Shown here in pieces: positions 1 through 5,054 of a DNA stretch of 5,533 nucleotides; the stretch's first letter is position 1; every line of letters begins with the position of its first letter. The notes beneath the pieces are model-generated. The model did no database searches and was not told the origin of the DNA. It saw nothing but the letters and a program-made list of their open reading frames with translations. The stretch is from Deltaproteobacteria bacterium. GTDB taxonomy: Bacteria > Desulfobacterota > Binatia > UBA9968. The DNA lies in contig JAJONK010000428.1 in assembly GCA_021323355.1 (NCBI GenBank), positions 1-5,533 of the forward strand, in the 5' to 3' direction. The translations under genes were made by a program, and so were the position numbers.

Positions 1-662
1 GCGGAGTTCGCCAAATCATAGAGCCAATGAAAAAAAGACTCGAACTGACGTGCGCTGAGATTCAGGCGACGGATCTCCGGTCGAGCTGCCCTCCCTATGG
101 CAATTAACATAAAGAGCGCCCACAGTTTGATGCCGCGTTGCCCGATCATTTCCGCAATGGCCGGTAGATCATCCAGCACATGACGGGTGACAGTGGTGTG
201 AATCTGCGTTTCCAGACCAAACTCTTGACACCAGTCAAGGATTTGCAGTGTGCGATTAAACGAACCCGTGACGCCGCGAAAGCTATCGTGCGTCAGCGCA
301 TCCTTTCCATCCAAACTAAGCGCAAGGCGGACAAGGCCATTATCGGCAAACCGCCTCACGGTCTCCCGGTCGATAAGCGGCGTTGCCGACGGCGTCATCG
401 CCACCCGCAGCCCTTGCTCCCGGGCAGCCGCGATGATGTCGAAAATATCCGAGCGTTTGGCTGGATCGCCGCCGGTCAGGACAAATAGCGGATACGGCGC
501 GCCGAATGCTTTGATGCCTTGTATAAGCGTTTGCGCTTCGTCGAACGTAAGCTCTCCGGCGCTTCTTTGAGAATTCGCTTCGGCACGGCAATGCACGCAG
601 GCAAGATCGCACGCGCGAGTGGTCTCCCAAACGACGATGAAAGGACGCTGATTAAAGTCCAT
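1..662 (-). CDS. Radical SAM enzyme, N-terminal ~220 residues (3' end beyond left edge)
   Basis: The minus-strand frame is open from an ATG at 662 to the window edge, so the C-terminal part is missing. Residues 18-25 read C-DLA-C-VH-C, the CX3CX2C motif that holds the [4Fe-4S] cluster cleaving S-adenosylmethionine. It is preceded by the family-typical string VVWETTRA. A GGDP motif at about 64-67 is the SAM-amino-group contact, and a SLDG strand lies further on; all fit a radical SAM TIM barrel. The N-terminus resembles radical SAM/SPASM proteins related to the haem-pathway enzymes NirJ, AhbC and AhbD, but the substrate cannot be read from this part. The frame stays open upstream with GTG codons a few residues earlier. 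I chose the ATG because it sits just before the conserved region; none of these starts has a clear Shine-Dalgarno site. It lies 149 bp downstream of the NnrS-like gene, same strand. Confidence 0.88.
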   Translation of the reverse strand, partial: MDFNQRPFIVVWETTRACDLACVHCRAEANSQRSAGELTFDEAQTLIQGIKAFGAPYPLFVLTGGDPAKRSDIFDIIAAAREQGLRVAMTPSATPLIDRETVRRFADNGLVRLALSLDGKDALTHDSFRGVTGSFNRTLQILDWCQEFGLETQIHTTVTRHVLDDLPAIAEMIGQRGIKLWALFMLIAIGRAARPEIRRLNLSARQFESFFHWLYDLANS

Positions 663-811
663 TGCGGGAGAAGGCAGCACGATATATGCCACGTCGCGCG
701 AAGATACATGGCAAGCGGCGCTCCAAGGCGCCTTCGTATGGCAGCCGGTTGCTATGACTGGGAATAAAGCTCGACCGGTTTCTTGTTTCCGAGAAAGCAA
801 CCGATAACGGA

Positions 812-1909
812 TTAGCTTCTTCGAATCGAACGGACGCGCGCACCCAAAATCGCCGCGCGCACATTGTTGACCAGAAAAAGTAAGATCGCCGCGGCATTGA
901 GCAAACCAGCCCATTGTTGCAGAGGAGGCGAGGGTAAAAGATCACCCGCGATTCGTAAAATCAGCGATAGGTGCAATAAAGCGGCGTGCATATAAAAATC
1001 ATTTTGGAACGGCAAGGCCAGTCCGGTGATCGTCGGCAATATGATCGGCGCGTGGGCAAAGATCATTGAGAACACGAAACCCAAAAAAATTGCATGCAAC
1101 ATCGCGTCATAACGCGGTCCAGCGCTGAAGAATTGCGCAAAGACCATCCAGAGAATTCCTCCTATCGCCAACCACACGTAGCCAGCGATCAGAGAAGCCG
1201 CCATGAAGCGCGGCAAGCCTGGTTGACGGGCGCTTTGCCATGCCAGATCGTAACGCAGCAGCCAGGCGGCGAGGCCAAGAAAACCAAATCCGCTGATACG
1301 GATGGCTGTAGAGAAGTTCACCAATGAGCATGCCAGTCCGATCAACACAATCGCGACACAGCCGTGAAAGACGCGGCGAATCAACGCAGTCGGTTGCCTG
1401 AGCCGAGACAACTCTAATCTTTCGCCGGCGATCATGAGCACCAAGAATCCGACCCACCACGGAACGATGGTGAATACCGCCGGGTCTGTAAACCACAGAG
1501 CATTGCCGACAAACCAGGCAAGCGCGCTTAACGCCATGATGATGAAATGCTCAGAGGGGTACTGGCGATACAACGTGATGAATACTGCGATCAGAAACAA
1601 GCTGGCCAAAGCCGCCAGAGACGCGCTTACTTGAATCGGCAGAGCCATTAACGCCCCGATCGCGCCCAGGCCGGCGCAGATCGGAACCGCATATGCCCAC
1701 CAGCGCTGCAAGGCGACAGCCCGTTCAAGGCCAATTAACGTGCCGAGAAAACCCACTACCATCAGCGGCCCGTGGAGCATTACCAATTGACTGTTCGGCA
1801 CCGGCAGGAACCAACCCATCCGAGCGATGCCCGCCCAGAGGCCCGTCAGGAGTGATATCCCGGCTAAACCAATGAGCACGAACCTGCCCCGATTAGAATT
1901 GATATTCAT
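812..1909 (-). CDS. Polytopic membrane protein, NnrS-like (365 aa)
   Basis: This is an integral membrane protein with about 10-12 hydrophobic helices spread over its whole length. Histidines sit in or next to helices: H46 (in LHGPLM), H272 (MLHAIF), H286 (FAHAPIILP), H308 and H313 (LLHLSLILR). That pattern, and the HAIFLGF...HAPIILP stretch, recall the NnrS family of haem/copper-containing membrane proteins linked to nitric oxide response in denitrifiers. The match is by eye, and a distant haem-copper-oxidase-subunit-I-like protein is the alternative. The frame could begin at an ATG at 1957, but those 16 extra codons lie in an intergenic heptamer repeat. The ATG at 1909 has AGGAAG a few bases upstream and starts directly before the first helix, so I prefer it. 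The neighbouring respiratory molybdoenzyme genes fit a role in nitrogen-oxide metabolism, but this is inference. Confidence 0.8.
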   Translation of the reverse strand: MNINSNRGRFVLIGLAGISLLTGLWAGIARMGWFLPVPNSQLVMLHGPLMVVGFLGTLIGLERAVALQRWWAYAVPICAGLGAIGALMALPIQVSASLAALASLFLIAVFITLYRQYPSEHFIIMALSALAWFVGNALWFTDPAVFTIVPWWVGFLVLMIAGERLELSRLRQPTALIRRVFHGCVAIVLIGLACSLVNFSTAIRISGFGFLGLAAWLLRYDLAWQSARQPGLPRFMAASLIAGYVWLAIGGILWMVFAQFFSAGPRYDAMLHAIFLGFVFSMIFAHAPIILPTITGLALPFQNDFYMHAALLHLSLILRIAGDLLPSPPLQQWAGLLNAAAILLFLVNNVRAAILGARVRSIRRS

Positions 1910-1928
1910 CGCTTCCTGGCCGAGACCA

Positions 1929-2061
1929 AATCCGAAATCCGAATATCGAAATCCCAAACAAATCCAAATCCCGAAGTACCAAACCCTAAACTAGAGTCGG
2001 ATCGAGTTGTTTGAAGCATCTGATTTTTGATCTCTGATATTGTTTAGAGCTTCGGATTTCG
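1929..2061. repeat. Short-word intergenic repeat with heptamer tandem and distant inverted copy
   Basis: The 173-bp gap between the CopD-like and NnrS-like genes is low-complexity. From 1929 to 1956 there are four seven-base units (AATCCGA twice, then ATATCGA and AATCCCA), followed by looser AAATCC-type words to about 1980. The 11-mer CGAAATCCGAA (1933-1943) returns in perfect inverted form as TTCGGATTTCG (2051-2061), so the ends could pair across a loop of about 107 bases. Between them lie similar TCTGAT words. No protein or RNA gene is apparent. It may separate transcription of the two genes, but no classical terminator is visible. Confidence 0.6.
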
Positions 2062-2082
2062 TGCTTCGAATTTACCTGCCAC

Positions 2083-2582
2083 TTACGATGGCGCGCCGCG
2101 CACCAGCATGATGCCCAGGACTATCGCGGTCAATGCCAGCAGCAGATTGAGCCGGCCCAACTTTACCGCTTGCCGTCTCAGGCGAAGTGTCTCGGCCGAA
2201 GCGGGATCGGATTCCCACGCCGCAGACGCTCGAGGCCCTAAAAAAAAATCGTGAAAACCGCTGATCGCCAGAATCGCGGCGACGAGTATCAGCTTTATGG
2301 CAAGCGTGCTTCCGAAAGAGCCTCGCCAAACTGCACTTCTTGCCAGCCTATGCCGCGGGCGGCGAGGTTCACGATACCCGTAAAAATGAATACACCAAAA
2401 CAAAACCAGCCGACCCAGCGAAACCTAAGCGCCGTGAAGCGAATCAGAGCTGAGGCGACACCGGCAAACTCCGGCCGGCGAATGGCAGGAACGAGCACGA
2501 TGACGAGAAAAACCGTGCCGCCCACCCACACGACCGCGGCCATGATGTGCAACCAAACTGAGACCAAGTAAAAAATATGCAT
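2083..2582 (-). pseudogene. CopD-like four-helix membrane protein, split by a single frameshift
   Basis: Two overlapping minus-strand frames together make one protein of about 166 residues. The first (2582 to a stop at 2295) gives two helices with H12 and the AAVVWVGGTVF motif typical of CopD-domain or related small haem/copper membrane proteins. The second (ending at 2083) continues with FGSTLAIKLILV, then SGFHDFFLGPR and a last helix LLLALTAIVLGIMLV. The sense switches at a T-run (2317-2315 on this strand): one more T there would give continuous reading through EALFGSTLAIKL. No classical slippery heptamer is present, so this is a sequencing or assembly indel or a genuine inactivating mutation. 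The substrate is unknown; CopD-type proteins are linked to copper uptake, but short versions are poorly characterised. It starts 11 bp after the CMD gene, so the two are probably co-transcribed. No good ribosome binding site precedes the ATG. Confidence 0.75.
2315..2317 (-). other. Inferred one-base deletion site in the CopD-like gene
   Basis: On the minus strand the frame from 2582 reads ...GAG GCT CTT TCG and soon stops, whereas the conserved continuation uses TTC GGA AGC ACG starting at 2316. Adding one base to the T-run at 2317-2315 restores one frame. The exact position is inferred; the shift could lie a few codons to either side. The gene also has a nine-T run on this strand (2248-2240), but the frame is intact on both sides of it. 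Confidence 0.6.
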
Positions 2583-2593
2583 GTGGCATCAAC

Positions 2594-2938
2594 TTATTGA
2601 TTCTCGCCTTTCGCCTCGCGGCGTTTGTCGTCTTTCAAATCGTCTTCGACCCAGGTCATCGCTGCGATAGTGTGCGGAAAACCTAGTGTAGTGAGACTAA
2701 GCAGAACCACATGGTAGATTTCTGCAGCACTGGCGCCGGCCTCGAGCGCCCTCCGGGTGTGTGAATGCACGGCGCCTTCCAAGCGGGCTCCGATCGCCAT
2801 TGCAAGCTTGATTAACTCGCGGTTTTTCTTGTCCAGCGGTCCGCTATCGTGAACCGCGGCACCGAGTCGATCATAATCCTGCCAGACTTTTGGATATGCT
2901 TTTTTGAAATCCTCATAGGCCTTTGGTAGTCGAGCCAT
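2594..2938 (-). CDS. Carboxymuconolactone decarboxylase/AhpD-fold protein lacking the CxxC pair (114 aa)
   Basis: The core LDKKNRELIKLAMAIGARLEG, followed by HSHTRRALEAGASAAEIYHVVLLSLTTLGFPHTIAAM, is the all-helical CMD fold shared by carboxymuconolactone decarboxylases and AhpD-type alkylhydroperoxidases. AhpD enzymes have CxxC three residues before a histidine. Aligning that histidine with H60 puts L53 and A56 where the cysteines should be, so a thiol peroxidase mechanism is unlikely; H58, H60, H76 and H89 remain possible functional residues. Its length is normal for a single-domain member. The ATG at 2938 is chosen over a second one 21 bases upstream because a strong AAGGAGG site (2950-2944) lies five bases before it. 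It is the first gene of the leftward block, next to a promoter at 3004-2977. The substrate is unknown. Confidence 0.87.
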   Translation of the reverse strand: MARLPKAYEDFKKAYPKVWQDYDRLGAAVHDSGPLDKKNRELIKLAMAIGARLEGAVHSHTRRALEAGASAAEIYHVVLLSLTTLGFPHTIAAMTWVEDDLKDDKRREAKGENQ

Positions 2939-2943
2939 CGCGC

Positions 2944-2950
2944 CCTCCTT
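2944..2950 (-). promoter_or_regulatory. Ribosome binding site AAGGAGG of the CMD-fold gene
   Basis: AAGGAGG on the minus strand is followed by GCGCG and then the ATG at 2938. It is a near-perfect Shine-Dalgarno site and decides between the two possible starts of this gene. Confidence 0.85.
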
Positions 2951-2976
2951 GTTCATCAAAATAATTTCTCTGCATT

Positions 2977-3004
2977 GTTATATGCGTTTGACCTATGCGG
3001 TCAA
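2977..3004 (-). promoter_or_regulatory. Sigma70-type promoter for the leftward operon
   Basis: On the minus strand TTGACC (3004-2999, five of six bases of TTGACA) is followed by a 16-base spacer and TATAAC (2982-2977, five of six of TATAAT). Transcription would start near 2970, giving a leader of about 30 bases before the CMD start at 2938. This is the best promoter-like sequence I could find in the divergent region. No experimental support is available from sequence alone. Confidence 0.55.
2988..3004. promoter_or_regulatory. Perfect inverted repeat TTGACC-N5-GGTCAA, candidate operator
   Basis: TTGACC (2988-2993) and GGTCAA (2999-3004) are exact reverse complements separated by TATGC. The right arm is the -35 box of the leftward promoter and the left arm lies in its spacer, so a bound dimer would block RNA polymerase. 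The symmetry fits a homodimeric helix-turn-helix regulator. It is not the FNR/DNR box (TTGAT-N4-ATCAA), since the spacing differs. The hexamer TATGCG also occurs twice here, at 2981 and 2994. The cognate regulator is not in the window. Confidence 0.5.
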
Positions 3005-3190
3005 CCAACTGCGCATCGTGTTTTCTTGTTTTTCAGTCGGCCGGGAAGTCTCTACAAATGACCAGCGGCTCTCGGACGCGGACTTGCCGTTCGGCGTCTT
3101 GAGACGGCGCGTGGATTCCTATCGCTGCTAAAGCTAGCTGGCCAGCTTCTCAAAAGTCGGAAAGATCCTGGATCCGGCGCCGCGATTTTC

Positions 3191-3228
3191 AGAGGAGAAG
3201 TTTCATGGCCTTCGCTTTGCTCATGTAA
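3191..3228 (+). other. Possible leader peptide ORF MAFALLM with strong ribosome binding site
   Basis: AGAGGAG (3191-3197) stands seven bases before an ATG at 3205, which opens seven codons ending in TAA at 3228. It precedes the cytochrome gene by about 140 bases. It could be a leader peptide or a chance match; nothing in the peptide suggests an attenuation mechanism. Confidence 0.25.
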
Positions 3229-3303
3229 GAAACAGCAATGATTTACGCCAAAAACTTTAGCGAGAGACGAGATCGAACCAGGTGAACGGATCATCGGTGC
3301 GCC

Positions 3304-3317
3304 GGCGTTTCAACGCC
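3304..3317 (+). promoter_or_regulatory. Small hairpin in the presumed leader of the cytochrome gene
   Basis: GGCGT and ACGCC pair perfectly around a TTCA loop about 50 bases before the GTG start. No U-run follows, so it is not a terminator; a role in mRNA stability or translation is possible but unproven. Confidence 0.3.
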
Positions 3318-3360
3318 ACGTGATACTCGAATACGCACGACAATCTTCACTGAAATATCT

Positions 3361-3365
3361 GGAGG
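3361..3365 (+). promoter_or_regulatory. Ribosome binding site GGAGG selecting a GTG start
   Basis: GGAGG is followed by CCAC and then GTG at 3370. This supports the unusual GTG start of the cytochrome gene, which lies directly before the charged residues and hydrophobic helix of its membrane anchor. Confidence 0.75.
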
Positions 3366-3369
3366 CCAC

Positions 3370-4953
3370 GTGATCAAACGTTTTTTTGTACTCGCGGTTC
3401 TCGGGCTTGTGGTTCTGCTGATTAGCGTGGTCAGTAAGACTGCGGAGATAAAGCCGCCGCTGTCCACACCGAAGCTGATTGCGTCGGGAAAACAAATCTA
3501 CGCGCAACAATGCGCCGCTTGCCATGGCAATGAAGGTCGCGGCGACGGCGAAGCCGCTTATCTCCTCTATCCCAAGCCGCGCGATTTGGTCGCAGCGAGG
3601 TATCGACTGGTCTCGACCTGGGATCGCGTACCGACTGACCAAGATCTCTTCGATACGATCTCGCGCGGCATGCCCGGCTCGGCGATGCCATCCTGGGAAC
3701 ACTTGCCAGCGGATCAGCGATGGGGGCTGGTGTATTACATCAAATCGCTTGCGGAAAAACCGCTCGAGATAAAAGCGCAGAAAATGCCCGCAGCCGATGG
3801 CAGCGGCGGTGAGGGTATTATCCAAGTTCCCAAGCCTCCGCCTTTCGATGCGGCGGCAAGAGCACGCGCGCTGGAGCTATATAAGGACGCCTGCGCCTCA
3901 TGCCACGGCGACACCGCAAGAGGCGACGGCACGCAAGAGCAAAAAGACGACGAAGGGTTTCCCACGCGGCCGCGTGATCTTACTGCCGGCGTTTTCAAAG
4001 GAAGCCCCGATCCCATTGCGCTTTACCGTCACATCGTTGCGGGAATTCCGGGAAGCCCGATGCCGATGAGCGATTGGGCTTATGGCGACGATGCGTGGCA
4101 TCTGGTGAATTATGTGCGCTCGCTCTCCAGCGACACCCAGCGCGTGCGCGTCGAGATGAAAAAGTTCACCATCGAAGCTTTGCGCGTCAAGACTCTTCCC
4201 GATCATCCCCAGGCAAGTGTCTGGCGCAGCGCGCGGCCGGTGAATCTGCACCTGATGCCGCTCTGGTGGCGCAGTGACAGACCCGAACAAGTCACGGTGC
4301 GGGCCGTACACGATGGCAAAGACATCGCTATTCTTATGGTCTGGTACGACGATACCAACGACCAGACCGCGCTTCGAACCCAGGATTTCCGGGACGCAGC
4401 GGCCATCCAGTTTTCCTTGACTGCTGATCCGCCATTTTTTGCCATGGGCGCGAGTGGAGCGCCGGTCAATATCTGGATGTGGAAATCCGAACGGCAGGCC
4501 GATCTGGATGTTGCTTATCAGGACCTTGACAGAGCTTATCCGAATATCGGTATCGATTCGTATCCCAACCTGAGCCGCTCGGCCGTGGAGCAACCGACTC
4601 GCCGCGCTGTGACATTGCAATCGGACCCGGCATTCGTCACCGGCTGGGGCGCCGGCAATATAGTCTCCGATCCGCAGCGAAAGAGCGCGGTTGAAGACCT
4701 TTCCGCGCAGGGATTCGGCACACTGCGCGCAAGGCCGGTGATCGAACAAAAGATCGAGGCGCGCGGAGTTCACGGGCAGGGTTCCTATGAGGTTATGTTC
4801 CGCCGAACACTGGCAGCCCCAGGGAAAGGAGCCGTGTCCCTGACACCGGATTCCACCGTCCCCGTGGCCTTTGCGGTCTGGAACGGCAGCGCGGGCGATC
4901 GCGACGGCAAGAAATCAGTGACCATTTGGCAGGACCTTAGAATCGCAAAATAG
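3370..4953 (+). CDS. Membrane-anchored dihaem cytochrome c fused to an ethylbenzene-dehydrogenase-gamma-like haem b domain (527 aa)
   Basis: This is probably the electron-transfer (gamma-type) subunit of the molybdoenzyme encoded next. Residues 1-22 are KR followed by a hydrophobic helix without an obvious cleavage site, so it is likely a periplasmic protein held by one helix. Two class I cytochrome c modules follow: haem 1 at CAACH (48-52) with likely axial Met106 in GSAMPSW, and haem 2 at CASCH (175-179) with M231 or M233 in GSPMPMSDW. A PKPPP-rich linker at about 153-158 separates them. From about 265 to the end is an EB_dh-like domain (Pfam PF09459 by recollection) with VNIWMWK (366-372), GWGAGN (425-430) and GFGTL (448-452). 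In ethylbenzene dehydrogenase that domain binds haem b through Met and Lys; Met359 in FFAMG and a lysine such as K438 or K461 are candidates here. It starts with GTG; 101 bp separate it from the next gene. Confidence 0.88.
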   Translation: MIKRFFVLAVLGLVVLLISVVSKTAEIKPPLSTPKLIASGKQIYAQQCAACHGNEGRGDGEAAYLLYPKPRDLVAARYRLVSTWDRVPTDQDLFDTISRGMPGSAMPSWEHLPADQRWGLVYYIKSLAEKPLEIKAQKMPAADGSGGEGIIQVPKPPPFDAAARARALELYKDACASCHGDTARGDGTQEQKDDEGFPTRPRDLTAGVFKGSPDPIALYRHIVAGIPGSPMPMSDWAYGDDAWHLVNYVRSLSSDTQRVRVEMKKFTIEALRVKTLPDHPQASVWRSARPVNLHLMPLWWRSDRPEQVTVRAVHDGKDIAILMVWYDDTNDQTALRTQDFRDAAAIQFSLTADPPFFAMGASGAPVNIWMWKSERQADLDVAYQDLDRAYPNIGIDSYPNLSRSAVEQPTRRAVTLQSDPAFVTGWGAGNIVSDPQRKSAVEDLSAQGFGTLRARPVIEQKIEARGVHGQGSYEVMFRRTLAAPGKGAVSLTPDSTVPVAFAVWNGSAGDRDGKKSVTIWQDLRIAK

Positions 4954-4954
4954 G

Positions 4955-5001
4955 GGTTCAAAACGTTCAAGCAGTTTAAATCGTTCAAAATGTTTTGAAC
5001 C
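4955..5001 (+). repeat. Intercistronic inverted repeat made of GTTCAA words
   Basis: GGTTCAAAAC (4955-4964) and GTTTTGAACC (4992-5001) are perfect inverted copies. Pairing extends inward through one G-U pair to 13 base pairs around a 21-base loop. The word GTTCAA also recurs at 4956, 4965 and 4983, and TTTGAACG appears at 5025. It begins right after the cytochrome stop codon and ends some 50 bases before the next start. It lacks a U-tract, so it is more likely an mRNA-processing or stability hairpin, or a mobile short-word repeat, than a full terminator. Confidence 0.6.
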
Positions 5002-5041
5002 TCTTCGAGTTAACGCTGGAACCGTTTGAACGCGAGCGACG

Positions 5042-5046
5042 GGAGG
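5042..5046 (+). promoter_or_regulatory. Ribosome binding site GGAGG of the molybdenum subunit gene
   Basis: GGAGG stands eight bases before the ATG at 5055, a normal distance, and fixes the start directly ahead of a Tat signal peptide. Confidence 0.75.
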
Positions 5047-5054
5047 AGTGAAGG

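Larger units (their letters stand above)
2951..3360. other. Divergent intergenic region between the two operons
   Basis: No convincing protein gene lies here; the open frames in it look random and lack matching codon character. Contents: the leftward promoter and operator near 2977-3004; a perfect 12-base palindrome AGCTGGCCAGCT (3136-3147); a seven-codon ORF with a good ribosome site (3191-3228); a small hairpin GGCGT-TTCA-ACGCC (around 3304-3317); and the first copy of a ten-base direct repeat (3315-3324). A plus-strand frame is open without a stop from 3242 to 3373 but has no start before a GTG at 3320. I found no riboswitch I could name and no clear rightward promoter. Confidence 0.6.

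Noticed and set aside
717..732. GGCGC/GCGCC hairpin between the NnrS-like and radical SAM genes as a terminator
   Set aside because: The stem is only five pairs with no U-run on either strand.
1910..1957. N-terminal extension of the NnrS-like protein from an ATG at 1957
   Set aside because: The extra 16 codons are low-complexity heptamer repeat without a ribosome site; the ATG at 1909 has AGGAAG upstream and begins at the first helix.
2988..3004. FNR/DNR-type box for anaerobic control
   Set aside because: The consensus TTGAT-N4-ATCAA needs a four-base gap; here TTGAC and GTCAA are seven bases apart.
3026..3058. Rightward promoter with TTGTTT and TACAAA
   Set aside because: The spacer is 21 bases and both boxes are weak.
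3052..3294. 80-codon minus-strand open frame in the divergent region
   Set aside because: Arg/Ser/Pro-rich, no ribosome binding site, no recognisable motif, and it would run against the leader of the cytochrome gene.
3242..3373. Plus-strand open stretch as a decayed gene remnant
   Set aside because: Protein-like in appearance but only 43 codons with no start until 3320, and no family recognised.
3898..4773. Long 291-codon minus-strand open frame
   Set aside because: It lies inside the cytochrome/EB_dh gene, whose frame has clear haem motifs; the opposite frame has no domain-like sequence.
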